A DNA stretch of 64,000 bases from Acidithiobacillus thiooxidans ATCC 19377 (GCF_009662475.1 NZ_CP045571.1:2292501-2356500); one strand, 5' to 3'. Shown: positions 1 to 9,436, numbered from the stretch's first letter. Numbers and translations are program-made. The notes: a model not told the origin generated them from the sequence alone.

Positions 1-2609
1 AGGAACTGAGCATCGGACTGAATCAATCCCACCAGTGCTTCCCGATTCATGGTTTGTTTGCCCGGTGTAGGGTTCGTGTAACGACTGATCAGAGTCATGA
101 TGTAGTCGTAATCAATCACGGCGGAAGCAAAAAGGACAAACTCAAAATCCAGCTGCTCGACTTCCGGACTGGTCTGTTCGCGGTTTTGTGCTCTTTGCTC
201 GCGTAACCGCTGTGCCGTATCCAGATACACCCCCCGAAAGCCTTGTAAGGTTTCTGGCGGAACCATCTGTTCAATGCATTCCCGTTCTTCAGGAGTTAAA
301 TCCGTGTATTGATCCAATTGGGTTTTGCAACGCTGCACTTCTTTGAAGCACTGTATGAACTGACAGCGCGCTGCATCGCCCTGCAGCTGCGGTACGGCTT
401 CCGGGGCAGCCGGTAATCCCTGCGACTGCAGAAAGGTCTCTAATTGCCCCAGAGCACCTTGCAGGCGGTCGATGACCACCGGCGCTTTATCCACCAACCA
501 GATTTTCTTGGCCTGTTCCCCGGATTGTCCGGAGAACAGGCTGATGGCGGTGTCTACGGCCGCTTGTTGCTGGCGAAAGTCGAGAATGTTGCCATAAGGC
601 TTGGTGTCATTGAGTACCCGATTGGTGCGGGAGAACGCCTGAATCAGTCCGTGGTACTTGAGATTCTTGTCTACATAGAGGGTATTGAGATAGGCGGAAT
701 CAAAACCGGTGAGGAGCATATCCACGACGATGGTGATATCGATTTTCTGGGCATGGGGTAGATCGGTGTTGGGGTATTGCTGATCCTTGATGCGCTTTTG
801 GACATCCTGATAGTAGAGATCGAATTCCCCGATACGGTGACTCGTACCATAGCGGTGATTGTACGTGGCCATAATGGCCTGTAGGGCGGCTTTCTTGCGA
901 TCCGGATCCTGAGCATTGTCGGCTTTCTCCTGGGGCAGGTCTTCCTGGATCTGCAGGACATCCTGATTCCCTTCCGGAGGAGGAGAAAAAACGCAGGCAA
1001 TGTTCAGGGGATGATAGTCGGGGTTTTCGGCCTGTTTCTCGGCCTGCATGGTCTCGAACAAACTGTGGTATTCAATGGCATCGACAATGGATGCCGTGGC
1101 CAGCAGGGCATTGAACTTGCGTCCAGCGGTCGCGGCATCATGTTTGGAGAGAATCGCTTCGACGATGGCGCGTTTGGCCAAGGCTTCTCCCGGTTTCGGT
1201 GCCTGTTTCCCATCGGGCTTGTAGTAGTCGATATGAAAGCGCAGGACATTGAGGTCATCAATGGCGTGGGTGATGGTGTAGGCGTGGAGCTGCTGCTGGA
1301 AGATGTCGGCGGTGGTGCGATAGGAGGCTTGTTCTCCCTCGATCTGCTGGTAATTGGCATTCTGCTCAAAGATCGGGGTGCCCGTAAAACCAAAGAGCTG
1401 AGCATTGGGGAAGAATGCCTTGATGGCCTGGTGGTTCTCGCCAAACTGGGAGCGGTGACATTCATCGAAAATGAAGACCATGTGCTTATGCCGTAAGGGT
1501 TCCAGTTTTTCCTTGTAATGGTTGCGATGATTCCCATCCAGAGCCAAACCGAGTTTCTGGATGGTGGTGACGATGACCTTATCGGCATAGTCGTCGGAAA
1601 GCAGACGGCTCACCAAGGTACCGGTGTGGGTATTGGCTTCTACACAGTTTTCCTGAAAGCGATTGAATTCATCGCGGGTCTGGCGGTCGAGGTCTTTGCG
1701 GTCCACCACAAACAGGCATTTGTCGATATCGGGGTTGTCTTTGAGGAGGGTCGAGGCTTTGAAGGAGGTCAGGGTCTTGCCACTGCCGGTGGTATGCCAG
1801 ATATAGCCATTGCCGCGATGCTGATGAATGCAGTCCACGATCGCTTTGACCGCGTAGATTTGATACGGCCGCATCATCAGGAGCTTTTGTTCGCTCGCGA
1901 CCAGTACCATGTAGCGGCTGATCATCTCCCCCAGCGTGCATTTCGCCAGAAAGGCGTCGGCAAAATCATCCAGATGGGTGATCTTGCTGTTGTCTTCCCG
2001 TGCGAACTGGTAGAGGGGTAAAAAGCGTTCCTCGGCATTGAAGGCAAAATGACGGCTGTTGTTATTGGCGAAGTACCAGGTATCGCTGCGGTTACTGACG
2101 ATGAACAGTTGCAGAAAACAGAGCAGCGTCTTGGCATAACCGTTACCGGGATCATGCTTATACTCGACGATTTGCTGAATGGCACGACGGGGACTGATCT
2201 GCAGGGTTTTGAGCTCGATCTGGACGACGGGTACGCCATTGATGAGCAACATCACGTCATAGCGATGATGGCTGTAATCGGTATTGATGCGCAGCTGATG
2301 GATCACTTCAAAGGTGTTTTTGCACCAGTCCTTGATGTTGACCAGGGTATAGTGCAGCGCCGTACCGTCATCACGCTCGAAATGATTGCGTTCCCGGAGG
2401 ATGCGAGACGCCGCATACACATCGGGAGTCACAATCGTCTCCAGCAATCGGGAAAATTCACTGTCACTGAGGGAAACGTGATTCAGGGATTCAAAATGAT
2501 GGCGGAAGTTAGCTTCCAGTGCGGCCCGATCATGAATATCCGGACGATAGCTGTACTTCAGATCGCCCAGTTTCTGGATGAGGGCTTCTTCGATTTCTTG
2601 TTCGGTCAT
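1..2609 (-). CDS. hsdR: Type I restriction enzyme R subunit (HsdR), 3' end beyond window
   Basis: The ATP-dependent translocase and nuclease subunit of a type I restriction-modification complex, cutting unmodified foreign DNA. About 869 residues are visible, read from the ATG at 2609 to the left edge, against roughly 1000 usual for the family. Seen in order: a PD-(D/E)xK nuclease signature (D118, then E132-L-K134), Walker A GSGKT at about 275-279, and a DECH helicase box near residue 383, followed by SF2 helicase motifs. The stop codon lies outside the window. No hsdM or hsdS lies on the right side, so any partners must be to the left. The next gene starts 97 bases upstream and is unrelated. 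Confidence 0.93.
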   Translation of the reverse strand, partial: MTEQEIEEALIQKLGDLKYSYRPDIHDRAALEANFRHHFESLNHVSLSDSEFSRLLETIVTPDVYAASRILRERNHFERDDGTALHYTLVNIKDWCKNTFEVIHQLRINTDYSHHRYDVMLLINGVPVVQIELKTLQISPRRAIQQIVEYKHDPGNGYAKTLLCFLQLFIVSNRSDTWYFANNNSRHFAFNAEERFLPLYQFAREDNSKITHLDDFADAFLAKCTLGEMISRYMVLVASEQKLLMMRPYQIYAVKAIVDCIHQHRGNGYIWHTTGSGKTLTSFKASTLLKDNPDIDKCLFVVDRKDLDRQTRDEFNRFQENCVEANTHTGTLVSRLLSDDYADKVIVTTIQKLGLALDGNHRNHYKEKLEPLRHKHMVFIFDECHRSQFGENHQAIKAFFPNAQLFGFTGTPIFEQNANYQQIEGEQASYRTTADIFQQQLHAYTITHAIDDLNVLRFHIDYYKPDGKQAPKPGEALAKRAIVEAILSKHDAATAGRKFNALLATASIVDAIEYHSLFETMQAEKQAENPDYHPLNIACVFSPPPEGNQDVLQIQEDLPQEKADNAQDPDRKKAALQAIMATYNHRYGTSHRIGEFDLYYQDVQKRIKDQQYPNTDLPHAQKIDITIVVDMLLTGFDSAYLNTLYVDKNLKYHGLIQAFSRTNRVLNDTKPYGNILDFRQQQAAVDTAISLFSGQSGEQAKKIWLVDKAPVVIDRLQGALGQLETFLQSQGLPAAPEAVPQLQGDAARCQFIQCFKEVQRCKTQLDQYTDLTPEERECIEQMVPPETLQGFRGVYLDTAQRLREQRAQNREQTSPEVEQLDFEFVLFASAVIDYDYIMTLISRYTNPTPGKQTMNREALVGLIQSDAQF

Positions 2610-2705
2610 GTTGCGGGATGCGGCTTCCTGAAAACACTCCCGCCCATGGTGCGAGGTTCAGGGGCTTTCGTCAATTTTTGTAGGGATGTAGAAACCAGAA
2701 ATGGT

Positions 2706-2969
2706 TCAGAAGGAGGGTTTGTGCCGGGAGGGACCATCCTCATCAAAGGTGCCGCCGTTACCTGAAGCCATGGCCCAGATTAAAGCGGCAATCCAGCCCA
2801 GTACCGTCCATCCCAGAAAGATGTCCAGGAGCGTGATGGCACTTAGGTAAGGACTTCCCATGGTCCAGGCCAGAAAAATTGGAAGCGCATAGACCAGTGC
2901 AGCGATGACAAAGGCCGCTATCAGCAAAAACAGAAAACCGGCGCGACTATCCATCATCCAGTGCATCAT
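2706..2969 (-). CDS. Superinfection immunity family membrane protein
   Basis: A small (87 aa) inner-membrane protein with two hydrophobic segments (about residues 9-32 and 38-63). The second carries the Y-L-S-A-I-T-L-L-D-I-F-L-G-W-T pattern typical of the phage T4 Imm-like superinfection immunity family. Family members in phage block DNA entry of a second phage; most bacterial copies have no tested function. Start at 2969 is chosen because AAGGA lies 8 bases upstream; an ATG nine bases further up sits directly on the Shine-Dalgarno sequence. It lies beside hsdR, consistent with an anti-phage neighbourhood, which is inference. Confidence 0.7.
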   Translation of the reverse strand: MMHWMMDSRAGFLFLLIAAFVIAALVYALPIFLAWTMGSPYLSAITLLDIFLGWTVLGWIAALIWAMASGNGGTFDEDGPSRHKPSF

Positions 2970-3099
2970 GAGCGGCATCCTTTTTTTCTATGGGCAGGAC
3001 AACACGATCAAGCCTGCAAAAGCAGCAGAAGTCTTTCCTTACTGGTGATCTTACAAATCTGAGACGCAGGCGTAAATAAGCTTTTACTGTTATCTCGAT

Positions 3100-3399
3100 T
3101 CAGGCCGCATGCCCCTTGAGAGCACGAATGGCCGCATGAGGATCGACAGCCACAATCTGTAAAAGCGCCCTGGCTGGTCCAGCAGGCCGCACCCGTTTTT
3201 GTTCCCAATTCTGCAGTGTCTTGAGCTTTACCCCGATCATCAGAGCGAACTGCGACTGAGAAAGTCCTGTGGTTTCACGGATGGCTTTCACATTGGGATC
3301 CGGAATTTGGATAGTCCGTCCATCCGCTTCATCACCGCGCATTTGGCGACCCATCCAGCGCACACTCTCCATGAGTTCCACAAATCCTTGATCATTCAT
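3100..3399 (-). CDS. NadS/HigA-type helix-turn-helix antitoxin, no toxin partner seen
   Basis: 99-aa DNA-binding protein with a C-terminal Cro/C1-type HTH (TGLSQSQFALMIGVKLKTLQ) and the Q-N-W-E-Q-K-R stretch characteristic of NadS/HigA-like antitoxins, which normally neutralise a RelE/HigB mRNase and repress their own operon. Start at 3399: AGGAG lies 7 bases upstream, better than the in-frame ATG 18 bases earlier. The toxin gene should lie just upstream; instead a short open frame (ending at 3392, overlapping this start) runs back into the MOSC gene without a recognisable start or RelE features. It may be an orphan antitoxin or the remains of a pair. Confidence 0.75.
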   Translation of the reverse strand: MNDQGFVELMESVRWMGRQMRGDEADGRTIQIPDPNVKAIRETTGLSQSQFALMIGVKLKTLQNWEQKRVRPAGPARALLQIVAVDPHAAIRALKGHAA

Positions 3400-3516
3400 G
3401 ATCCAACTCCTGCTCAACGAGCTTTCCTAACTGACGAATTTGATCCTGCATCAAATCGATCTGAGTGTTTTTCTGGTAGGCAGCGCTGTATTCTAATAGA
3501 GGATGACAGGACGGCC

Positions 3517-4194
3517 TTATCGGTGTGTATCTTTCAGATAGATGATGCGCTTTTCAATTTTCAGTCGAAGGTTATCGGCAAGGCCAGGTGCTTCCATCCA
3601 TTTTTGCAGCACACCCATAGCCTCCGGATCGTCGCGTCGCATCTCTTGCAGCAATGAGCTCAGGCGATAGCATTCATTCACGGATTCCAGCAACTCCAGT
3701 TTGTCGTACTCCTTAACCATGCCCGCCTTAAGAACACGAAAATACCATCCCGTTATGGAGGTTTCGGCGATATAGGCTGCCACACCTTGGCAATCCAGTT
3801 TCTCGTCAATTTTCCAGCAGGGACTGCGAGGTTGCGATATTTGCAAGAGCCCTTCACCTAATCGCCAGATATCGCCGATATGCACATCATGTTCATCCAG
3901 ATCAGGGCATGAAATATTTTCGCCAATAGCACCTGGAAACAATTTTTCATGCAGTGTCGGAAAGCGCTCTGCCAATGCTTCATAATGTTTAACGGGATAT
4001 AACTGAACAGCTTTATCTGGGCCACCATGAACCCGTAGGTCTGCCTGATGATCCCCTTCAAAACCGTTTATTTCCAATTTCACCGGCATTTTCGTCGGGA
4101 TTTTGTATATACCGCTGGGTCGAGCTGATTGGGGTAACAACTGGATAGTACCCACAAAAATCTGCACGGCTACGGATTTTTTGATGGATGTCAT
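3517..4194 (-). CDS. MOSC domain protein (YiiM-like)
   Basis: 225 aa, the usual size of YiiM-type MOSC proteins. MOSC domains bind molybdenum cofactor and deliver sulfur or reduce N-hydroxylated bases through a conserved cysteine; YiiM protects E. coli from 6-hydroxylaminopurine. Seen: G-D-H-Q-A-D-L-R-V-H-G-G-P-D-K-A-V near residues 47-63, then QPRSPCWKID with the single conserved cysteine, then a C-terminal helical part. The start overlaps the stop of the upstream gene by four bases (ATGA), so the two are probably cotranscribed. Substrate is not deducible. Confidence 0.85.
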   Translation of the reverse strand: MTSIKKSVAVQIFVGTIQLLPQSARPSGIYKIPTKMPVKLEINGFEGDHQADLRVHGGPDKAVQLYPVKHYEALAERFPTLHEKLFPGAIGENISCPDLDEHDVHIGDIWRLGEGLLQISQPRSPCWKIDEKLDCQGVAAYIAETSITGWYFRVLKAGMVKEYDKLELLESVNECYRLSSLLQEMRRDDPEAMGVLQKWMEAPGLADNLRLKIEKRIIYLKDTHR

Positions 4195-4553
4195 TGGATC
4201 AGTATCTGTAATGAAAAAATGGCTGATACGCGTTCAATTTGTATCCTGAGCATTGTATATTCTGGTAATTCAGTTTCTGGTGCCGGATCACCCTGACAGG
4301 CGCAACCGGGTATGGTGCTGGCATAACTGACGCCCAAATCCATGCAGAGTAACTGGTTATTTTCGCGGCGATTCAGCTCCATGAGCGTGACATTATCCAG
4401 TAGTGCATAGCTGCCATGCTCTAAAGCACTTTGTAAGGGCGCAAACAGAACGTCCTGTGCCAGTAAATCGGCGCGCAACAGGTGCAGAAATTCAGGCTGC
4501 CCCCAAGCACAGAGTGTAAAACTGGAAAGCATCGAGTTCAAAACCGATGCCAA
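4191..4553 (-). CDS. Hypothetical protein upstream of the MOSC gene
   Basis: Up to 120 aa if the TTG at 4553 is used; an internal ATG at 4532 is the alternative, and neither has a clear ribosome-binding site. No family recognised. The protein has no signal peptide and contains a C-A-C cluster (PGCACQGDPAPE) that could bind metal. Its stop overlaps the MOSC start by four bases, the main support for a real gene. The N-terminus is doubtful: a short ATG frame just upstream (MGNQSVDNWHRF then stop) hints at a frameshift, so this may be the surviving part of a longer gene. Confidence 0.5.
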   Translation of the reverse strand: MASVLNSMLSSFTLCAWGQPEFLHLLRADLLAQDVLFAPLQSALEHGSYALLDNVTLMELNRRENNQLLCMDLGVSYASTIPGCACQGDPAPETELPEYTMLRIQIERVSAIFSLQILIQ

Positions 4554-4833
4554 TTATCAACTGATTGATTACCCATGGTCATCCTCACTATTCTTCATTG
4601 AACGCCGTTGATCAATCACAAAGCGGTCTTCCGCGCTGAGTTGTGTCAGTGGATTGATCAGATAAAAAATTAAGCCGTTCCGCTATCACCGGAAAGCTGT
4701 TTTCGGTCAGAACCGGTACGATTATGTTCATGAGTGTTGGACGATGGGCGCAGCTACTGCGTACTAAGCACTATTGTACTGTAGTATTTGTTCGGCTCAA
4801 TCATCCCTCACATGTGCTGATTCTTAGCTTCGG

Positions 4834-5232
4834 TCAATCTTTCTCAATGCTCTTGGAGAACAGCGATACGTCAGGCAGAGCCTCGAAATGGGCATCACAG
4901 GTGAGCAAAGTGGCCTCTTTACGTCTCGCTGTTGCGTAAACGATGGCATCGGCCGTGGCGAGTTTATATTCACGGTGCAGATCGGCCGCCAGTAGCGCAA
5001 TGACCGTATCCATCGGCACAACAATACATTTCTGCGTATAGGCAATTACCTGGTCGGCCTGCTCCTCACCAACCTCACGCACTAACCACTTCGAAAGCTC
5101 CAGTTGTACGATGGTGGGGACGATACAATGTGATTTTTCTGGAAACTGTTTTCCCAGACGCCTACCGGTGGGGGTGTCAGCAAGCCATTCAATCCATGCT
5201 GAGGTATCGACCACGCAAGGCATTAAATCCAT
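4834..5232 (-). CDS. vapC: VapC-type PIN-domain toxin
   Basis: 132 aa, normal size for VapC ribonucleases, which cleave tRNA or rRNA when freed from their antitoxin. PIN-domain acidic residues are visible: D in V-V-D-T-S-A-W near the N-terminus, E in Q-L-E-L-S-K, D in T-A-D-A-I-V-Y-A-T and D in L-T-C-D-A-H-F. The start overlaps the stop of the preceding AbrB-type gene by one base (TGATG), typical translational coupling of an antitoxin-toxin operon. Start at 5232; an internal ATG three codons later is possible. Confidence 0.9.
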   Translation of the reverse strand: MDLMPCVVDTSAWIEWLADTPTGRRLGKQFPEKSHCIVPTIVQLELSKWLVREVGEEQADQVIAYTQKCIVVPMDTVIALLAADLHREYKLATADAIVYATARRKEATLLTCDAHFEALPDVSLFSKSIEKD

Positions 5233-5450
5233 CAGAATCGATCCTGGCGATCACGAAAATCGTCAATGTGAGCTCGAGCTCCTTTGGCAATGCCGACTAA
5301 CTGCTCCTTTTCGGGCACGGGTAACACCAAGACACCCTTACCTTTGGGGATGAAGACAAACTCTTGTCCGGCTTTCCAGTGCTGTTCATCCCGCAGAGCC
5401 TTGGGAATGGAAATCTGGAACTTGCTCGATAAAGTAGCTGTGACCTTCAT
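5232..5450 (-). CDS. vapB: AbrB/VapB-type antitoxin
   Basis: 72-aa swapped-hairpin AbrB-like DNA-binding protein: SSKFQISIPKALRD is the classic SpoVT-AbrB signature. It should bind and inhibit the VapC toxin encoded directly downstream and repress the shared promoter. AAGGAG lies 8 bases before the ATG. The C-terminal tail (A-H-I-D-D-F-R-D-R-Q-D-R-F) is charged and likely the toxin-binding part, as in other VapB proteins. Confidence 0.9.
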   Translation of the reverse strand: MKVTATLSSKFQISIPKALRDEQHWKAGQEFVFIPKGKGVLVLPVPEKEQLVGIAKGARAHIDDFRDRQDRF

Positions 5451-5599
5451 GATTCGTACTCCTTAATGATCGATGCATTTCTAGTAAGACTAGCTGATAT
5501 CAACTCGCAATGCCACACAAAGCCATAGATCAGGTAAGATCATATTATAATCCTGCCTGATCGGGCTGCTCTTTTAGCAATTTAAAAAATATCAGTTTC

Positions 5600-5866
5600 T
5601 TACCATTCCTCAATTACTCCTTCTTGATCGTTACCCCAGAGTTTAGCTGACCTTTGCACAGCGCTTTTCTGCGCTAATGTATCCGCATTCTTAGCAGCCT
5701 GTTCCCGTTTGTAATCCCAGACTTCTTTCTGATAAATTATATTACGACTCTTACACGTAATACAAAACTTCCAATCATCATCTCTATAAGGTTGATCTTT
5801 CTTGTAGTACAGCGGCATCCGTGTACCACAATCACGACAATAATAAACTTTAAGTGGTTTACTCAT
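5600..5866 (-). CDS. Small zinc-ribbon protein of unknown function
   Basis: 88 aa from the ATG at 5866, chosen because GAGGA sits about 8 bases upstream; an in-frame ATG 36 bases earlier lacks one. Two C-x2-C knuckles (C-R-D-C-G near the N-terminus and C-I-T-C 25 residues later) form a probable zinc ribbon; the C-terminal half is helical and charged. Family unknown to me. It stands alone between the VapBC pair and recD2, in somewhat A+T-rich DNA, suggesting an acquired gene. Confidence 0.6.
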   Translation of the reverse strand: MSKPLKVYYCRDCGTRMPLYYKKDQPYRDDDWKFCITCKSRNIIYQKEVWDYKREQAAKNADTLAQKSAVQRSAKLWGNDQEGVIEEW

Positions 5867-6002
5867 GATAGTATCCTCAATTAACATTACGAAGTGAGTC
5901 AAATACTCATAATATTAATAAGAGGCTGTAAAAAATTATTGAAGCAAGATAGCGATGATGGTTTTTAAAGTGCTTAACTGTTGAATGAGTGCGTTAGTAT
6001 TG

Positions 6003-8201
6003 TCATATCATCCAATCGCATAGTTTTGTCCAGCGTCTTTTACTGGAACCGTTCCGTGTCGCCATGGCTACCGCTTTCTTCTGGCCAATGAGTATCACCA
6101 GCGTCTTGCCCCGAGTTACCGCTGTGTATAGTAAGTTACGCTGCAGCATGGGATAGTGTTGCGTACTCAGAGGAATCACCACTGCGGGATATTCCGAGCC
6201 CTGACTCTTGTGGACTGTGATGGCATAGGCCGGTTGCAACAGATCCAACTCCCCGAAACCATAGCTGACCATACGATCCTCAAAGTCCACAGTCAGGGTG
6301 TTTTCTTCGGTATCTACCGCCTGCACAAATCCGATGTCGCCGTTGAAGACGTCTTTTTCGTAGTCATTCTGAATCTGCATGACCTTATCACCGGGCGCGA
6401 ATCTCCGACCGAACTTTTCGACTAGCGGTGTGCTTTCACCATTCAACGCCGTCTGCAGAGCGTCGTTGAGTGCCCGAGCACCTAACGCACTACGATTCAT
6501 GGGGCAGAGCACCTGAATGTCGCGCAAGGGGTTCAGGTGAAAACGTCGGGGGATATGGGTCGTCACCACTTTCACCAGCTTGTCAGCCGCTTCAGCGGGA
6601 TCCTCTACGTCAATAAAATAGAAATCACTGAGCTTTTCGGGTGGACGGAGATCAGGGAGGTGCCCGGCATGGATCTGGTGGGCCGCCCGAATAATCCGGC
6701 TTTGTGCGGCCTGGCGAAAAACTTCCGTCAGATGCACTTCGGGGAGTGTTTGCGCGGCAATCAGATCCGCCAGTACCTGCCCAGGTCCAACAGAAGGGAG
6801 CTGATCGGGATCCCCTACCATCAACAGCCCTGCAGTCGGCGGCAAGGCTTTGAGCAGCGCATGCATCAACGGGACATCAATCATGGAGCATTCGTCGAGA
6901 ACCAGCAGATCACATTCCAAGGGATAGTCTTCCCGGCGCTTGAAACCACCGCCCAGCGGATTAATTTCCAAAAGCCGATGGATGGTCTTGGCTTCTTTGC
7001 CCGTTGTTTCACTCATCCGTTTAGCGGCTCGTCCGGTCGGGGCCGCCAAGACAATGCGCAACTTTTTGGCATCCAGGATATGGAGAATGGCATTCACGAG
7101 GGTGGTTTTACCAACGCCTGGACCGCCGGTAATCAGAGCCACTTTTTCCTGCAACACCATACGGATGGCCGCTTTTTGGCTATCGGCCAGGACAATGTCC
7201 AACCTTTTTTGCACCCAATCCATCGCCGCATCAGCGGCAATGCCCGACCACGGCGCCTGGCCCGCACAGAGTTTTTTCAGGATTTGGGCGATGCCTTGTT
7301 CGTTGCGGTATAAGGGGGCCAGAAAAACCCCAGGGGTGTTCTGCACCTGGTCGGCTATGAGGGTCCCCTCCTGTATTTCGGCTGCTATGGCTGCTTCGAT
7401 GGCGTCGATTGGTACTTCCAGTAATTGCTCTGCCAGAGGGGTCAATGCCTCGTGGGGTAATCCACAGTGACCGTCATCCCGGGCTTCCATCAGCGCATAG
7501 GAAATACCGGCTTGCACCCGTATGGGGGCATTTTGCGCGATACCCATTTTCATGGCGATGGCATCGGCCGTTTTGAAGCCTATCCCATGTATATCCCGGG
7601 CCAGCCTGTAGGGGTTTTCTGTCATTATCCGGACAGCATCGATGCCATAGGTTTTAAAAATCCGTACAGCGCGGGCAGTACCTACCCCATGGGTATGCAG
7701 GAACAGCATGATCTCCCGGATCACTTTCTGGTCTGCCCAGGCGGCAACCATCCGTTCCCGGCGAATGGGGCCGATTCCGTCCACCTCAGCCAGTCTTTCC
7801 GGGGTTTCTTCGATCACCGTGAATACCTGTTCTCCAAATGCTTTCACAAGCTTTTTGGCATAAACCGGACCAATGCCCCGGATCATGCCGGAGCCCAGAT
7901 ACTTTTCGATACCCTCTCTGCTGGTGGGTGCAGACACTTTCAAAAAGGCCGCCTTGAACTGGAGGCCGTGATCGCGATCGGTGACCCAGATACCGGATGC
8001 GGTGATCCATTCACCGGCCGTAACCGCCGCTGCGTGGCCCACCAGGGTGACCAAGTCCCGATGACCACGGGCCTTGATGCGCAGGACGCAAAAGCCATTG
8101 TTATCGTTATGAAAGGTCACCCGCTCAATCAGGCCGCCCAGGAGTTCTGTGGGCACATCCTGCTGGGGGCGCTCCGATTTAGCCATAGAAGCAAGACTCA
8201 T
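6003..8201 (-). CDS. recD2: RecD-like DNA helicase (RecD2/YrrC type)
   Basis: 732-aa superfamily 1B 5'-3' helicase that works without RecBC. Seen: N-terminal OB-like region, tandem helix-hairpin-helix motifs (GIGPVYAKKL, DGIGPIRRER, IHGIGFKTAD), Walker A GGPGVGKTTL at about 357-366, a VLDECSMID Walker B, MVGDPDQLPSVGPG motif III, and the C-terminal QGSEYPAV and YTAVTRGK motifs. The start at 8201 begins just before the OB region, with GGAG 12 bases upstream; the open frame extends 25 codons further without support. Divergent from the SRAP gene with only 73 bases between the starts, so the two likely share a control region. Confidence 0.93.
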   Translation of the reverse strand: MSLASMAKSERPQQDVPTELLGGLIERVTFHNDNNGFCVLRIKARGHRDLVTLVGHAAAVTAGEWITASGIWVTDRDHGLQFKAAFLKVSAPTSREGIEKYLGSGMIRGIGPVYAKKLVKAFGEQVFTVIEETPERLAEVDGIGPIRRERMVAAWADQKVIREIMLFLHTHGVGTARAVRIFKTYGIDAVRIMTENPYRLARDIHGIGFKTADAIAMKMGIAQNAPIRVQAGISYALMEARDDGHCGLPHEALTPLAEQLLEVPIDAIEAAIAAEIQEGTLIADQVQNTPGVFLAPLYRNEQGIAQILKKLCAGQAPWSGIAADAAMDWVQKRLDIVLADSQKAAIRMVLQEKVALITGGPGVGKTTLVNAILHILDAKKLRIVLAAPTGRAAKRMSETTGKEAKTIHRLLEINPLGGGFKRREDYPLECDLLVLDECSMIDVPLMHALLKALPPTAGLLMVGDPDQLPSVGPGQVLADLIAAQTLPEVHLTEVFRQAAQSRIIRAAHQIHAGHLPDLRPPEKLSDFYFIDVEDPAEAADKLVKVVTTHIPRRFHLNPLRDIQVLCPMNRSALGARALNDALQTALNGESTPLVEKFGRRFAPGDKVMQIQNDYEKDVFNGDIGFVQAVDTEENTLTVDFEDRMVSYGFGELDLLQPAYAITVHKSQGSEYPAVVIPLSTQHYPMLQRNLLYTAVTRGKTLVILIGQKKAVAMATRNGSSKRRWTKLCDWMI

Positions 8202-8274
8202 GACGCAGCGATTCTCCGCTGACCTTGGTAAAATGGTAGCATGGTCAGCAAAAGCTGTAATTTGGGGAGGATGC

Positions 8275-8958
8275 ATGTGCGGACGCTATGGATTCATTCA
8301 CAGTCCAGAAGATCTTCAGCAGGCCTGGGGAGCTTTTCGGGAGCATGGCGCATTCCCGCCTTCTTACAACCGTGCACCAGGTCAGAGGCATCCGGTCCTG
8401 CGTCAGGCTCCGGATCTGCGTCTCGAACTGGTGCCCATGCGCTGGGGATTCTTGCCGGGCTGGAGTACCCGCACCCAGATACGACCGATCAATGCGCGGG
8501 TGGAAACCGTCGCGACGCAACCGCTGTTTCGGGAAGCCTTTCGTCTGCGGCGAGCCGTGATACCGGCAGACTGGTATTTTGAGTGGCCTTTTATTCCTGA
8601 AGATCCCTCTGAAAAACAGCCCGTACTCATCCGGGCCAGGGATCAGAGCATTCTGGGGCTGGCCGGTATCTGGGATCGACACAAGGGCACAGAGGGTCAA
8701 ACCGAGGAGACCTTTGCCATTCTCACCGTTCCTGCCACCCCCACACTGCAGTCGGTGCATCCGCGAATGCCGCTGGTTCTGAATCCTCAGCATTGGGCGC
8801 TTTGGTGGCATCCGCACGCCCAGCGCAAACATCTGGAACCCTGTTTACAACCCGCAGCGACGCTTTGGGAAAGCTTTCCCGTGACCCCAAAGGTAAACAG
8901 CCCCCGTTTTGATGAACCAGAGGCCATTCTGCCTTGGGATGGAACACCACCGGCATAA
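8275..8958 (+). CDS. yedK: SRAP-domain abasic-site protein (YedK/HMCES)
   Basis: 227 aa. SRAP proteins form a covalent crosslink to abasic sites in single-stranded DNA through the cysteine that becomes N-terminal after Met removal. The start must therefore be the ATG at 8275 (M-C-G-R-Y-G-F) with GGGGAGG just upstream, although the frame is open 126 bases further 5'. Other family marks: INARVET (catalytic Asn region), P-A-D-W-Y-F-E-W and H-P-R-M-P (catalytic His). Divergent neighbour is RecD2; both act on damaged or single-stranded DNA. Confidence 0.93.
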   Translation: MCGRYGFIHSPEDLQQAWGAFREHGAFPPSYNRAPGQRHPVLRQAPDLRLELVPMRWGFLPGWSTRTQIRPINARVETVATQPLFREAFRLRRAVIPADWYFEWPFIPEDPSEKQPVLIRARDQSILGLAGIWDRHKGTEGQTEETFAILTVPATPTLQSVHPRMPLVLNPQHWALWWHPHAQRKHLEPCLQPAATLWESFPVTPKVNSPRFDEPEAILPWDGTPPA

Positions 8959-9052
8959 GGGCATTCAACCGTTCACCAGGCGAAAAGTGGACTTGCGTCG
9001 TGCGGAATTATTGCTATATAAATATATAGTAACCACTCAAGAGGGATTCCTC

Positions 9053-9319
9053 ATGCGCACTATCCACGCAAAATCTTCCCAGAAACCAATGCGGTCACTC
9101 GGTTCAAGGCCGTTAAGTTTCAATTGGCTCATGATTCCCGCCTTGCTGCTAGCCGGTTGGCTGGGACATCAGTCTTCGAGATATGCACCCGATCATTGGA
9201 ACCTGTTGCAGGGTATTGGTGTTATCCATTCTATCGGGGACTGCATGATACAGGATCGAGCAGGACAACCAGCAAAAGGTCAAAAGCCGCACACCCTTCA
9301 GGATGACTTGTATGCATAG
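9053..9319 (+). CDS. Small single-pass membrane protein, hypothetical
   Basis: 88 aa from the ATG at 9053, which has GAGGG at a suitable distance; the longer open frame overlaps the SRAP gene end. One hydrophobic segment (F-N-W-L-M-I-P-A-L-L-L-A-G-W-L-G) preceded by a basic N-terminus; no recognised domain. Just upstream is an A+T-rich stretch that could hold a promoter. Function unknown; existence is supported only by the start context. Confidence 0.4.
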   Translation: MRTIHAKSSQKPMRSLGSRPLSFNWLMIPALLLAGWLGHQSSRYAPDHWNLLQGIGVIHSIGDCMIQDRAGQPAKGQKPHTLQDDLYA

Positions 9320-9436
9320 TGGGATCAGCACATTGCCAAATCGGACATTGCTGGCAACAGCATCTCGTCCTTTGCGAGAGGTATCCTAATTCTCATGGTA
9401 ACCCTCGATTGGATATAATGAATCACGGAGGATTTC

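Noticed and set aside
671-2239. Several open frames of 90-194 codons on the minus strand and on the plus strand within the first 2.6 kb
   Set aside because: They are shadow frames of hsdR, whose own frame is open to the window edge and carries all helicase and nuclease motifs.
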